A stretch of 64,000 nt of DNA. Origin: Bin127 sp965203505 (GTDB lineage: Bacteria; Chloroflexota; Dehalococcoidia; Lucifugimonadales; Lucifugimonadaceae). The notes under the pieces were generated by a model that was not told where the DNA came from, searched no databases, and saw only the letters and a program-made list of their open reading frames with translations. A program made the translations under genes and the position numbers. How positions within the stretch are numbered: the stretch's first letter is position 1; each line of letters starts with the position of its first letter. The stretch covers positions 2,914,001-2,978,000 of the forward strand of contig OZ241880.1 of the NCBI GenBank assembly GCA_965203505.1, read 5' to 3'. Below are positions 32,123-41,115 of the stretch, piece by piece.

Positions 32123-32197
32123 GCGGGAGTAACTCAGTGGTAGAGTATCTGCTTCCCAAGCAGAAGGTCGCGGGTTCGAATCCCGTCTCCCGCTCCA
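32123..32197 (+). tRNA. tRNA-Gly (anticodon CCC)
   Basis: A complete cloverleaf: acceptor GCGGGAG/CTCCCGC, anticodon stem TCTGC/GCAGA around loop TTCCCAA (anticodon CCC, reads GGG), and T-arm CGGG-TTCGAAT-CCCG. A CCA end is encoded at 32195-32197. The D-arm contains the usual AGTGGTAGA. Confidence 0.97.
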
Positions 32198-32217
32198 TCT
32201 TTCCCCTTATCTGCCTG

Positions 32218-33345
32218 CTACCGATCCTGAACTGACCCATCGAATCCGATCGGTGTATCTAAAACCTTCGGATCTTCGCCGATCCTCGCCAACGCGTCCT
32301 CGTTCAGTTCGATGCCTAATCCGGGGCCTTCTGGCACCGTCAGATATCCGTCGATCAGTTCCAGCGGCTCGACCAAGAGTTCGGATTTTGGCGGTTCCGA
32401 TTCGCCGGTGTACTCCTGCAACGCGAAATTGGGGATGCAAGCGTCCAGCTGGACACACGCCGCGGTGGAAACCGGTGAAAGCGGGTTGTGCGGAATGACC
32501 TTCACATGTTGCGCTTCCGCCATGGCCGCAACTTTCTTGCAGCCGCTCAGACCACCGCAAAGACAGAGGTCCGGTCGCACATAAGCACAAGCGCCGTTTT
32601 CCAAGAGTTGCTGGTACTCGAATATTGTCGTGAACCGCTCGCCTGTGGCGATCGGGATGTTGCATTGGGCTTGCACTTCGGCCATCCGAGCGGGACTGTC
32701 GGGCAACATCGGGTCTTCGTAGAAGAAGGGGTTGAATTGTTCGAGACGCCTGCCCAGCCAGATCGACTCGGCAGGATTCATCTGACGGTGAATTTCGACG
32801 CAGATGTCGACATCAGTACCGACCGCGTCTTTGACCATTCCTACACGTCGGACCGCTTCATCAGCCCACTCCGTGTACGACTTGTGCAGGTAGTAATCGT
32901 TTGGGAATGGCGTAAACCGTACTGCCGTGAATCCTTGTTGTTTGGCGCGCAGGGCGTCCTCGGCGAGCTCTTCACCGGTGTCACCACCGACATGTATGTA
33001 GCACCGAACTCGGTCGCGGGTTTTTCCGCCCATCAAGTCGTAGATAGGCACACCCAAACGTTTGCCTTTCATGTCCCAGAGCGCGATGTCGATCGCGCTC
33101 AATGCTCCTTGGACGACAGACCCCATGAAGTGTGATGAACGATAGAGGTATTGATAGTGATGCTCGATGAGGTTGGGGTCTTTGCCAACGAGGTAGTCGC
33201 TCATGACCTCGATCATAGTGTTGGTCGGGCGCTGCCAACCATGAACGCCCCCCTCTCCCACACCGACATAGCCATCCTCGGAGTGGATCTTAATCAAGAG
33301 CCATCGGCTCCAGAGGAACGTCTCGACTTTTTCGATCTTGGTCAT
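32218..33345 (-). CDS. Mandelate racemase/muconate lactonizing enzyme family protein (galactonate dehydratase-like)
   Basis: A 375-residue enolase-superfamily enzyme. The N-terminal capping domain opens MTKIEKVETFLW. The barrel supplies metal ligands in DICVEIHRQMNP near residue 181, FFYEDPMLP near 210 and IATGERFTT near 235, and the general-acid/base His in VIPHNPLSPVS near 286. This pattern fits the D-galactonate/sugar-acid dehydratase subgroups rather than muconate enzymes. The reaction would be dehydration of a sugar acid to a 2-keto-3-deoxy acid. It diverges from an NAD-dependent epimerase (119 bp between), suggesting shared control of a sugar pathway. Confidence 0.93.
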   Translation of the reverse strand: MTKIEKVETFLWSRWLLIKIHSEDGYVGVGEGGVHGWQRPTNTMIEVMSDYLVGKDPNLIEHHYQYLYRSSHFMGSVVQGALSAIDIALWDMKGKRLGVPIYDLMGGKTRDRVRCYIHVGGDTGEELAEDALRAKQQGFTAVRFTPFPNDYYLHKSYTEWADEAVRRVGMVKDAVGTDVDICVEIHRQMNPAESIWLGRRLEQFNPFFYEDPMLPDSPARMAEVQAQCNIPIATGERFTTIFEYQQLLENGACAYVRPDLCLCGGLSGCKKVAAMAEAQHVKVIPHNPLSPVSTAACVQLDACIPNFALQEYTGESEPPKSELLVEPLELIDGYLTVPEGPGLGIELNEDALARIGEDPKVLDTPIGFDGSVQDR

Positions 33346-33464
33346 CAGTGTTTCCTGTCAGTGGTCTAAACGGCGGTCAAGGCAACATAACGCCCCAGCG
33401 ATTGCAGTTTACCGGAAACACGTCTATTCTTTCTCCGAACAGCAAACCATCTGAGGGTTCATCA

Positions 33465-34484
33465 ATGCGAATACTGATAACAGGCATCACCGGACGCGTC
33501 GGCGCAAACGTGGCAAAACGGTTCGTGGACCTAGGACACGATGTAACAGGTTTTGTCGTGCCCGGAGATCCCCAATCCCAAAAAGTAGCTCAAATCGGAG
33601 CCGACATCGTAGAGGGAGACCTCGCTTCGCATGCCGATGTCAGAACCGCTGCCGAGGGAGCAGACGCAATTTTCCACCTCGGAGCCGCCTTCCAGGCTGG
33701 CGGGCCTTTTACCCCCGAGCAATACTTCGACATCAATGTCAAAGGCACCTTCAACATCCTCGAGGCTGCACTGGCATCAGATCGCATACAACACGTCATC
33801 CACACAAGCACCGACGGCACGATGGAAAAGTACCCACCCGACGGCATCGAGGAGCCTATACGCGAAGACTCCCTGCCACTAGCAGCCACAGGGTGGTACG
33901 GATACACCAAAGTCCTGACAGAGCATCTGGTCGATCGCTACGTTCGTGCGGAAGCGCTGCCGGCGACGGTATTTCGATTTGCGAACGCTTGGGGCGCAGG
34001 GGAAGTTTTGGACTTCGGGCAGTTCCACATGCGGACATTCATGGAACAGTTACAAGGTTCAACCGACTCCGAATGCCAAGAAGCTTACGAGCTCATGTCA
34101 AAAGCCTACGATGGAGATCCCCATCTCATCATCGCCGCCGATCGCAATGGCCGCCCATGGAAAAAGCATTTCGTCGAAGTCCGTGACATCATCCACGCCT
34201 ACGAAAACGCGCTTACCAATCCGTCAACCTTCGGAAAAACATATCAACTCGCATCCCGCGAGCCCTTCCGATGGGAAATCATGATCCCCTACCTCGCAGA
34301 GAGACTAAACGCGCCCTACACCAAGGTCAACCTTCCGGTCACCCCCACCTACTACGAATACGATCTCTCCGCAGCGAAACGCGACTTCAACTACAGCCCG
34401 CCACTCACACTCTTCGACGTGATCGACGAAGCATTCGCCCATCGCAACTCCGGCACAGGCGAGATCATCCCGACTACGGTTTGA
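33465..34484 (+). CDS. NAD-dependent epimerase/dehydratase (extended SDR)
   Basis: A 339-residue extended short-chain dehydrogenase. The N-terminal MRILITGITGRVGANVAKRF has the G-x-x-G-x-x-G dinucleotide motif, and VIHTSTDGTME with GWYGYTKVLTE near residue 145 gives the Ser and Tyr-x-x-x-Lys. FVEVRDIIHAYENAL near 243 is the usual C-terminal substrate motif. ATG 33465 is preceded by GAGGG at 8 bases; the frame is open to 33348. It probably acts on a sugar nucleotide or free sugar; the exact substrate is unknown. Confidence 0.92.
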   Translation: MRILITGITGRVGANVAKRFVDLGHDVTGFVVPGDPQSQKVAQIGADIVEGDLASHADVRTAAEGADAIFHLGAAFQAGGPFTPEQYFDINVKGTFNILEAALASDRIQHVIHTSTDGTMEKYPPDGIEEPIREDSLPLAATGWYGYTKVLTEHLVDRYVRAEALPATVFRFANAWGAGEVLDFGQFHMRTFMEQLQGSTDSECQEAYELMSKAYDGDPHLIIAADRNGRPWKKHFVEVRDIIHAYENALTNPSTFGKTYQLASREPFRWEIMIPYLAERLNAPYTKVNLPVTPTYYEYDLSAAKRDFNYSPPLTLFDVIDEAFAHRNSGTGEIIPTTV

Positions 34485-35061
34485 ACTTCTGCATCGCGTA
34501 ATAGGTCCCAAAACCGAATCCGATCAACCCGGGCAGGTGCACTACAATCCCCGGCCCTATTAGCAGTTCCACGAACATGCCAGCCATAATCTCGATCGCC
34601 ATTACCTGGGTGACATAAAACAGCAACGCCAACCCTGCTGCCATGATCCGCAAACTCGTCGAATACTTAATGCCTGCAACTAGCTGCATGGCGTAAACCA
34701 CGCCCATCACTCCCAAGAACTCCGCCACTCCGACGACGATCAACCAGATGCTCGAATTCACCCCAGCTAATATATCGAGTGACCATAGAGCCACGAGCGT
34801 TACCGCCGAAGCAACCCCGATCCCAAACGCTGCCAAACCCGCCAATATCCCGATCCGAATCAAATCGTTCTGCGTCACCTTGAACATCACCGGCCCACCG
34901 ATCGAAGCACAATCCGGACACTTCGAGCCTACAGGCGCGTAAACCATGCACCGTGGGCATATCGGAACGCTGCATTGCCCGCAACGGAGATTGGTCTCGA
35001 CCTCCTGATGACGGGGGCACTGCGTCATATTCAGTTCTAAGTCCGCAGAGTTCTCGCTCAT
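34474..35061 (-). CDS. Membrane protein with N-terminal B-box-type zinc finger
   Basis: A 195-residue protein. The first 50 residues carry CPRHQ...CGQCSVPICPRC...CPDC, a B-box-like zinc-binding module often found before membrane domains in bacteria. Four hydrophobic segments follow (about residues 68-90, 102-124, 136-158 and 165-187). Function is unknown; the finger may bind a protein partner on the cytoplasmic side. It lies 9 bp after plsY on the same strand and overlaps the end of the convergent epimerase by 11 bp. Confidence 0.8.
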   Translation of the reverse strand: MSENSADLELNMTQCPRHQEVETNLRCGQCSVPICPRCMVYAPVGSKCPDCASIGGPVMFKVTQNDLIRIGILAGLAAFGIGVASAVTLVALWSLDILAGVNSSIWLIVVGVAEFLGVMGVVYAMQLVAGIKYSTSLRIMAAGLALLFYVTQVMAIEIMAGMFVELLIGPGIVVHLPGLIGFGFGTYYAMQKFKP

Positions 35062-35070
35062 GAGATCAGT

Positions 35071-35772
35071 TTAGCTACTCGGATTCGGGCGACTGTGCAC
35101 CCAGGTGTCACGCGACGCGATGTCGCGATCGTAGACCATGCGGTTCCATACCAGTCGGGCAGGTGTCAACTCCCCATAAGTTAACAACGAATCTTTGAAT
35201 CCGCCGGATGTAATGCGCCTGACTATCGTTATCAGAGCGAACCCGACTCCGTACACGCCAACCCACAAATCATATCCAGCCCACAACGCCCAGATTGGTA
35301 GCAACACGGTCGCAATCAACCAAGAGACCCCCGAATCCTTCCAAGGGGTCAGACTGAACAGGACTCCCGGGATCGTCGCCCAAAGCACAAAAAGCGGAAT
35401 ACCGTAGCCCACGATCGAACCGATTCCTACAGAGATGCCCCGGCCTCCTGAGAATTTCAGGAAAATCGGCCAGTTATGGCCGCACATAGCAGCTAATGCC
35501 GCACAGGCAACAGCTACCGGACTGACGTCGAGCATCAACGGTCCGCCAACCACGACAGGAGATAAACCCTTGCCGAAGACATCGAACAACGCGATAGGAG
35601 CGACCCATTTCTTACCAACGTGGTGAGATACGTTGGAAGCACCTACGTTGCCGCTGCCGTAGTTTCGGATATCGATCCCCGCGACAAATTTCCCGACAAG
35701 GTACGCGGACGGAACAGACCCGACAAGGTAGGCGCCGAGGACCAGCGCGATGACGATCAATCCCTCTGACAT
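35071..35772 (-). CDS. plsY: Acyl-phosphate:glycerol-3-phosphate acyltransferase
   Basis: A 233-residue integral membrane enzyme making lysophosphatidate from acyl phosphate. The three PlsY motifs are visible: VGSVPSAYLVG near residue 17, RNYGSGNVGASNV near 36 and GHNWPIFLKFSGGRGI near 98. About 35 extra residues follow the last membrane segment (ending DTWVHSRPNPSS), longer than usual. It sits between the PHP phosphatase and the zinc-finger membrane protein with 9-10 bp gaps, so the three are one operon. PlsX is not in the window. Confidence 0.95.
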   Translation of the reverse strand: MSEGLIVIALVLGAYLVGSVPSAYLVGKFVAGIDIRNYGSGNVGASNVSHHVGKKWVAPIALFDVFGKGLSPVVVGGPLMLDVSPVAVACAALAAMCGHNWPIFLKFSGGRGISVGIGSIVGYGIPLFVLWATIPGVLFSLTPWKDSGVSWLIATVLLPIWALWAGYDLWVGVYGVGFALITIVRRITSGGFKDSLLTYGELTPARLVWNRMVYDRDIASRDTWVHSRPNPSS

Positions 35773-35782
35773 CCGTTAACTG

Positions 35783-36718
35783 CTACAGTCTCTGTTCGTC
35801 GATACGGTATCCGACGCCTCCGCCGTGCATGTCCAAAGCGCGTTGGTAGAGTTCGCGCACCGTGCCGGGCGGAGGTCCATTCATGCCCGGCAACACCTCG
35901 TTCCGCGTGTTGTTCGCGTGGTAATCAGAACCGCCCGATTTGACCAGCCCGTAACGATCTGCGAGACCTGAATACCGCTGGATCATGTCATGACCGTATT
36001 TCTCGGCGTATACCTCGATTCCAGTCAATCCTTCCGGTGCGAGTACTTCCAGGACGCGTTCGATGTTATCCACAGTACGGGGATGGGCGACGGTCGCCAC
36101 GCCTCCTGCGCCGCTAACAAGCTCTAACGCAAGTACGCCGTCAAGTTTACGTCGCGACACGTATGCAGGTCGACCGGGTGTGAGATAGAGCCTGAAAGCG
36201 TCGGACACAGAATCTACGTATCCTGCGGCAAGCATTGCGCGAGCGATGTGCGGTCTGCCGATCGCGCCGTCTGCGTTCTCGACCACATCGTCCCACGAAA
36301 TGGGCAACCCCAATTCGCCCAGCCTCGCTACGATCTGTTCTGCTTTGGTTTCACGATCTTCCACGAGCGCCGCCAATTCGCTTTGCAGCGCACCATCGCT
36401 TCGATCAACAAAGTGGCAAGTCAAGTGGATTTCAGAACCTTCGACATGAGCGCTCAACTCGATGCCTGGTATGAAGGTGATGTGCGAATGTTCGCGGCTC
36501 GCCGTTTCTGCCTCGTTCAGCCCAGAGGTTGTGTCGTGGTCTGTGATCGCAAAAAGACGTAACGAGGTTTTACTCACTTGATCAACGATTTCCGACGGGG
36601 TTTTGACACCGTCGGAAGCCGTCGTGTGAAGGTGCAGGTCTTCTTGAACTGGCCAAGGAGGCGGTGCGATCAAGTAGGATCGCGGGTCGTGCCGAGCTCC
36701 GGGATCAGAATCCGACAT
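35783..36718 (-). CDS. PHP domain phosphoesterase (RNase AM/TrpH-like)
   Basis: A 311-residue PHP-family phosphoesterase. DLHLHTTASDGVKTP near residue 27 and FAITDHDTTSGLNEA near 56 give the clustered His/Asp metal ligands, FIPGIELSAHVEGSEIHLTCHF near 83 adds Glu and His, and GGVATVAHPRTV near 205 and SGGSDYHANN near 262 complete the trinuclear site. The family hydrolyses nucleoside 3',5'-bisphosphates or 5'-end RNA nucleotides. It is the first gene of the PHP-plsY-zinc-finger operon, 63 bp after rny. Confidence 0.92.
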   Translation of the reverse strand: MSDSDPGARHDPRSYLIAPPPWPVQEDLHLHTTASDGVKTPSEIVDQVSKTSLRLFAITDHDTTSGLNEAETASREHSHITFIPGIELSAHVEGSEIHLTCHFVDRSDGALQSELAALVEDRETKAEQIVARLGELGLPISWDDVVENADGAIGRPHIARAMLAAGYVDSVSDAFRLYLTPGRPAYVSRRKLDGVLALELVSGAGGVATVAHPRTVDNIERVLEVLAPEGLTGIEVYAEKYGHDMIQRYSGLADRYGLVKSGGSDYHANNTRNEVLPGMNGPPPGTVRELYQRALDMHGGGVGYRIDEQRL

Positions 36719-36781
36719 TAGCGCCCTGCACCTTAATCGAAGGTTGCGCTTAACTCGTCCGAAGATCGATGGCGACCGGTC

Positions 36782-38311
36782 TCAACTCGCGATCGCCTCA
36801 GCCCGAGATTCGCGTATCACGATCACCTTGATGAGTCCGGGATACTGCAAACGTTGCTCGATAGCTTTCGCAATGTCGTTCGACAGCACACTTGCATCAG
36901 CATCGTTGAGCTTCTGCGGATCCACGAGGACACGGACCTCTCGTCCTGCTTGGATTGCGAAAACCCGTCTGACCCCATCGAAACCTCGGGCCACACTCTC
37001 GAGTTCGTTGAGTCTTTGGAGGTAGTTGTCTCGGGTGTCGCTACGTGCCCCCGGTCGCGCAGCGCTAATCGCGTCGGCGGCTGCCACCAAGAAAGAGACC
37101 GTAGTCGTCATTTCGCGATCGTGATGTTCGCGTATTGGAATCACAATGTTGTCGCGAATCCCGTACTGTGCCGCGACGTCGGCACCAATCTCTGCGTGCG
37201 GCCCTTCCACCTCGTGTGTCAGCGCCTTGCCGATATCGTGAAGGAATCCCGCAGTCTTCGCAACCTGCGCATTGGCCCCTATCTGGGATGCCAACATGCC
37301 CGCGACGTGACCGACCTCGATACAGTGCTGCAACACGTTTTCGCCGTACGAGTAACGGTATTTTAACCTCCCCATCAACTTCGTGAGTTCTGGGTGCAGA
37401 CCACGTACCCCGACATCTAACACGGCGTCCTCGCCAGCTTTGCGAACTGCAGAATCTACTTCGCGGCGAGACTTGCGTACGGCGTCTTCGATGCGCGCTG
37501 GTTGGATCCTTCCGTCTTTGATCAGTCGCACCAACGCCACACGGGCGACTTCGCGCCTGATGGGGTCGAAGCACGATATCGCGACCGTATCCGGCGTGTC
37601 GTCGACCAAGAGGTCGACGCCTGTGTTGGCTTCGATCGCGCGGATGTTGCGACCTTCCCGACCGATTAGTCGGCCTTTGACATCTTCAGAAGGGATCGGA
37701 ATGCTAGTTACAGAAGCCTCTCCGACCACGTCAGATGCGAGCCGTTGCAACGACGCCGCAAGAATATCCCGGGCGCGTTGGTCGGCTTCATCTTGGTAAC
37801 GGAGCTCGGCTTCGCGAAATCGGCGTTTGAATTCGTAATCGTTGTCGTCCTCAGCGCGTTGGAACAGGATGTCTCTGGCCGCATCCCGAGACATCCCGGA
37901 GACGCGCTCCAATTCCGTCGCGGTGCGTTCTCGCAAATCCTGGTCAGCCTTTTTGAGTTCCTTTTCCAATGACTGGAGCTCTGTTTGCTGCGTGCGCAGT
38001 TCCTCCGCCGATCTGTCGATTCTGCGTTGAATACGTTGCAGATCACGTCGTTCGCGCCTCGTCTGTCGGGCTGATTTGGTTCTTTCCGATTCGATCTCGT
38101 TTCGATATTCTTCCGCTCTGTTTTGCGATTCTTTGAGAATTTCGTTGCTTCTAGTCCGCGCCTGTTCAATCTGCTGCGTCAGTGCATCTTCGGTCGCCTT
38201 GATGGCTCTGGAATTGAGACGGGAATTGCCCCAATAACCCAGCGCCACACCCACAATCAAAAACACCAACGCAGACACACTTGCTAGGCCGGCTACTAAG
38301 GCAGGTTCCAT
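36782..38311 (-). CDS. rny: Ribonuclease Y
   Basis: A 509-residue membrane-anchored endoribonuclease that starts mRNA decay. An N-terminal helix (about residues 5-27) is followed by a long coiled coil to about residue 190, rich in Glu/Arg/Gln. A KH domain (IPIPSEDVKGRLIGREGRNIRAIEANTGVDL, given here in outline) spans about 205-270. An HD domain (LQHCIEVGHVAGM, FLHDIGKALTHEVEGPHAEIG) lies near 335-375. It ends RLQYPGLIKVIVIRESRAEAIAS-like, as is typical. It lies downstream of rplY on the same strand. Confidence 0.96.
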   Translation of the reverse strand: MEPALVAGLASVSALVFLIVGVALGYWGNSRLNSRAIKATEDALTQQIEQARTRSNEILKESQNRAEEYRNEIESERTKSARQTRRERRDLQRIQRRIDRSAEELRTQQTELQSLEKELKKADQDLRERTATELERVSGMSRDAARDILFQRAEDDNDYEFKRRFREAELRYQDEADQRARDILAASLQRLASDVVGEASVTSIPIPSEDVKGRLIGREGRNIRAIEANTGVDLLVDDTPDTVAISCFDPIRREVARVALVRLIKDGRIQPARIEDAVRKSRREVDSAVRKAGEDAVLDVGVRGLHPELTKLMGRLKYRYSYGENVLQHCIEVGHVAGMLASQIGANAQVAKTAGFLHDIGKALTHEVEGPHAEIGADVAAQYGIRDNIVIPIREHHDREMTTTVSFLVAAADAISAARPGARSDTRDNYLQRLNELESVARGFDGVRRVFAIQAGREVRVLVDPQKLNDADASVLSNDIAKAIEQRLQYPGLIKVIVIRESRAEAIAS

Positions 38312-38651
38312 GGAATGACTCCTTGTTGTAGCCGCAGTTGCCTGCGTCAGGAACGCGTCAAGAAGGGATTACTTTGGGCGTTGAGTTAACGAATTCATCT
38401 GCGTTCTGGCAATGCGGACATTCGAAATACGCCAAATGCCGCACCAGAATCGAGCAAAACGCCCTAGTAAAGCCTCTCAGCCTAACGCGGTCCAAAATGT
38501 TCCGTATCGTTAAATCTTAAGCAATTGGCGGCGACAATCGCAACACGCACCTCGTGAGCGTGGCTAGTTTGAGGCCGTCGCGAACACGCGCAGACGGCGC
38601 GCTCACCGTCCCTAAGCAGAGAATCCAGATGTGAATTGCGAGCTTATCTCG
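38312..38651. other. rplY-rny intergenic region
   Basis: A 340-bp gap between two leftward genes. It contains a possible tiny zinc-ribbon ORF (38358-38495). No terminator or repeat stands out; the part at 38520-38640 is GC-rich without a clear stem. Confidence 0.4.
38358..38495 (-). CDS. Possible 45-aa zinc-ribbon-like ORF
   Basis: From a TTG at 38495 the frame reads LDRVRLRGFTRAFCSILV, then RHLAYFECPHCQNADEFVNS and ends in KVIPS. The C-P-H-C knuckle and an earlier Cys could bind zinc. A stop precedes the frame about 7 codons upstream. No strong ribosome-binding site is present. I list it because it lies between co-directional rplY and rny; it may be chance. Confidence 0.22.
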   Translation of the reverse strand: MDRVRLRGFTRAFCSILVRHLAYFECPHCQNADEFVNSTPKVIPS

Positions 38652-39302
38652 CTATTCTTCTTCCTCAGATTCTTCTTCGCCTTCGCCTTCACCTTCAACC
38701 ATCTCTTCTTCGTCTTCCTCAGCGAGGTCTTCGGCGATTACACGTGGCGGCTGGATCCAAGCGATACGTTCGTAGGGGTCGCCAGCCAACGCAGCGCCTT
38801 CCGGCAAAGTTAGTTCAGACGCTAGGATTGCGTCGTCCAGCGACTCCAAGACTATGCAGTCGGCTTCGAGGCTCTGCGGTATTTCTCCCGGTCGGGCAGC
38901 TAGGACGACTTCGTACACGCCCTGAGTGACGAATCCCGCACCGCCTCGAGTTCCGGGCGCCGTGTCTTGATTGACTAAAAACACAGGAACCGGCGCTTCG
39001 ACCGTTTGGTTCGGGTCCACGCGCAAGAAATCGACGTGAAGCAAGGCTCCCGTAACCGGGTGTGTAGCGACTTCGCGCACTAACGTCACATCGGTATCGC
39101 CCTCATTCGATTTCACGATAACCGGCGAGGTGCGTCCGGCGGATCGGACAACGTTGACCAGATGGCGGATATCAGATTGCAGCGCGAGTGGAGCGTCGTT
39201 CAATCCGTACACGTGGATCGGGATGATGCCTTTAGCGCGGAGGGCACGGTTCTTTTTGCCCATCGCAGTTCGCGGGACAGCTTCTAGCACCAATTCGTCC
39301 AT
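38652..39302 (-). CDS. rplY: 50S ribosomal protein L25/general stress protein Ctc
   Basis: A 216-residue L25 of the long Ctc/TL5 type that binds 5S rRNA. The L25 domain opens MDELVLEAVPRTAMGKKNRALRAKG and includes IPIHVYG near residue 28. HPVTGALLHVDFLRVDPNQTVEAPVPV near residues 85-110 links to the C-terminal TL5 beta domain. The last 30 residues are almost all Glu/Asp with Gly (EEDEEEMVEGEGEGEEE), an acidic tail common in this family. It is the first gene of the leftward rplY-rny group. Confidence 0.95.
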   Translation of the reverse strand: MDELVLEAVPRTAMGKKNRALRAKGIIPIHVYGLNDAPLALQSDIRHLVNVVRSAGRTSPVIVKSNEGDTDVTLVREVATHPVTGALLHVDFLRVDPNQTVEAPVPVFLVNQDTAPGTRGGAGFVTQGVYEVVLAARPGEIPQSLEADCIVLESLDDAILASELTLPEGAALAGDPYERIAWIQPPRVIAEDLAEEDEEEMVEGEGEGEEESEEEE

Positions 39303-39450
39303 GTTTCACTTACTTCCAGTTCTGGGTTCTTATTTCGGGTCGTGTCGTTCGAGCTATTGGTCTCGGAGACCAAATCGCGACCCGAAAGGGGGCGCCAACC
39401 CTCGATTCTATCTTTGGTGCTTTAACTTTCCAACTTGGCACAGGATAGAG

Positions 39451-39478
39451 TTGGGAGGCGATCATCGATTGGTATACT
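39451..39478 (+). promoter_or_regulatory. Promoter-like element upstream of the Rrf2 gene
   Basis: TTGGGA (39451-39456) and TATACT (39473-39478) are separated by 16 bases, about 97 bp before the regulator's start. This is compatible with a sigma-70 promoter for the Rrf2-moeB-cysM genes, possibly autoregulated. Confidence 0.45.
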
Positions 39479-39575
39479 TGCAGCATCGGAACGCTCGGTT
39501 CGTTGCTTAATTTCTCATTTTCGTTTCCGCCGATCCGGATCGAACCGATTCCGATACAGTGAATGGTCTCGCGCA

Positions 39576-40031
39576 ATGTTGATACCGATGAGAGTGGACT
39601 ACGCGGTTAGAATGCTCGTGTTTCTCGCGATGCAACCCGAAAGTGTGTACACAACGACATCGGTAATCGCTAAGCAGCAACACATTCCCGAACCATTTCT
39701 CTTGCGGATATCCGCCGACCTCGCCCGATCAGGGTTGATCGAATCTAGGCGCGGTCCCGGCGGCGGGATCAAACTGGCGGTTCCCCCTGACGCAATCACC
39801 GTTGGCAAGGTGGTTGACTGCGTCGACCACACTCTGGCAGCGATCGATTGCCTAAGTGAACCTGATGCATGCCTGATATCGGGCGCATGTTCGCAACGGG
39901 AGCTGTGGGGCGAAGTCGAGCAAATGCTCCTCGACTACCTTTTCGAAATCAAAATCGACGACTTGGCCAAGAAACAACGAGAGTTGGAAGGCGCCCAAGA
40001 ACTCGATTTAGCGATTGGCGCTACGAACTGA
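39576..40031 (+). CDS. Rrf2-family transcriptional regulator with putative Fe-S ligands
   Basis: From ATG 39576 it has 151 residues (an ATG at 39588 gives 147). MRVDYAVRMLVFLAMQPES and ISADLARSGLIESRRGPGGGIKL form the winged-helix of Rrf2 proteins. Near residues 91-105 the sequence DCLSEPDACLISGACSQ has three cysteines spaced C-x6-C-x5-C, close to the IscR/NsrR cluster motif, so it probably holds a [2Fe-2S] or [4Fe-4S] cluster. It lies 180 bp before moeB-cysM, which suggests control of cysteine or sulfur supply in response to Fe-S or sulfur status. The function is inferred from context. Confidence 0.9.
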   Translation: MLIPMRVDYAVRMLVFLAMQPESVYTTTSVIAKQQHIPEPFLLRISADLARSGLIESRRGPGGGIKLAVPPDAITVGKVVDCVDHTLAAIDCLSEPDACLISGACSQRELWGEVEQMLLDYLFEIKIDDLAKKQRELEGAQELDLAIGATN

Positions 40032-40211
40032 CCAGGTTCGAACGCCACGACATTCTAGAGATAAGCAGCACCGAGTCGCTGCTGGCGAGTTCCGAAAATC
40101 GTTAAGCGATCATTGGGATAGAATCACGTATATCTGACGCTAGGAATCGCATTTCCAATCAAACTCAGCTTGCAACGTACCGCAGTGTCCACCCAATCGA
40201 AGGTCGATCAA

Positions 40212-41075
40212 ATGCAAAGCACAAACGGTTCACTCAACGGCAGCGCGATGGCTGCCCCTCCACTCACACCAGCGCAGGTTCAACGATACAGCCGCCACTT
40301 GATCATGCCCAATGTGGGTAGTGCGGGCCAAAGAAAATTGGTTGGTACGAAGGTTTTGGTGATAGGAGCCGGCGGGTTGGGTTCGCCGGTTGCGCTCTAC
40401 TTGGCATTGGCCGGTATCGGCACGATCGGTATTGTCGATTTTGACACCGTCGATGTGAGCAACCTGCAACGCCAAATCCTGCACTCCGACGCCGATGTCG
40501 GTCGGCGCAAAGTGATCTCGGCTAAAGAGACACTTGAGGCTCACAATCCTGATGTCAACGTGATCACCCACGAAGAGCCCATCAACGCGGATAACGCGAT
40601 GGACATTATTCCGAACTACGACATCATAGTCAACGGCGCGGATAACTTCGCAACTCGATATCTGGTCAGCGATGCGGCGTATCTTGCCGGCAAGCCTCTC
40701 GTTGATGGTGCCATTTTGGTGTTCGACGGCCAAGCCGCGACTTATATGCCGGGCCAAAGCTGCTATCGCTGCTTGTTCCCAGACCCACCGCCACCTGGCG
40801 AAGTGCCGAACTGCGCAGAAGCTGGAGTCATCGGGGCGTTGCCTGGTCTAGTCGGATCCATCCAAGCGCTAGAAACGATCAAAATCGCGATGGGCATCGG
40901 CGAAACGCTTTCAAGCCGAATGCTGATCATCGATGCGTTGACAATGGAGTTCCGGGAGATCAAGGTTCGACGCGATCCGAATTGCAAACTTTGCGGCGAC
41001 GAACCTGTAGTTACTAAGTTGATCGACTACGAGATCTTCTGCGGCATCGAACCGGCGGTAGAGGCTGGTGCCTGA
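40212..41075 (+). CDS. moeB: E1-like sulfur-carrier adenylyltransferase (MoeB/ThiF family)
   Basis: A 287-residue E1-like enzyme that would adenylate the C-terminal Gly-Gly of a MoaD/ThiS/CysO carrier. RYSRHLIMPNVGSAGQRKL near residue 25, the nucleotide-binding VLVIGAGGLGSPVAL near 50 and DFDTVDVSNLQRQ near 75 are diagnostic. Zinc is held by CYRCLFP near 182 and CKLCG near 263, and the potential catalytic Cys lies in PNCAEAGVIG. There is no C-terminal rhodanese domain, unlike mycobacterial MoeZ. ATG 40212 has GAAGG eight bases upstream. It is followed 40 bp later by cysM, pointing to a CysO-type pathway. Confidence 0.92.
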   Translation: MQSTNGSLNGSAMAAPPLTPAQVQRYSRHLIMPNVGSAGQRKLVGTKVLVIGAGGLGSPVALYLALAGIGTIGIVDFDTVDVSNLQRQILHSDADVGRRKVISAKETLEAHNPDVNVITHEEPINADNAMDIIPNYDIIVNGADNFATRYLVSDAAYLAGKPLVDGAILVFDGQAATYMPGQSCYRCLFPDPPPPGEVPNCAEAGVIGALPGLVGSIQALETIKIAMGIGETLSSRMLIIDALTMEFREIKVRRDPNCKLCGDEPVVTKLIDYEIFCGIEPAVEAGA

Positions 41076-41115
41076 TCCGCGGTAGTTTCGGCCGGTGAGG
41101 GAAGGCCAACACGCC

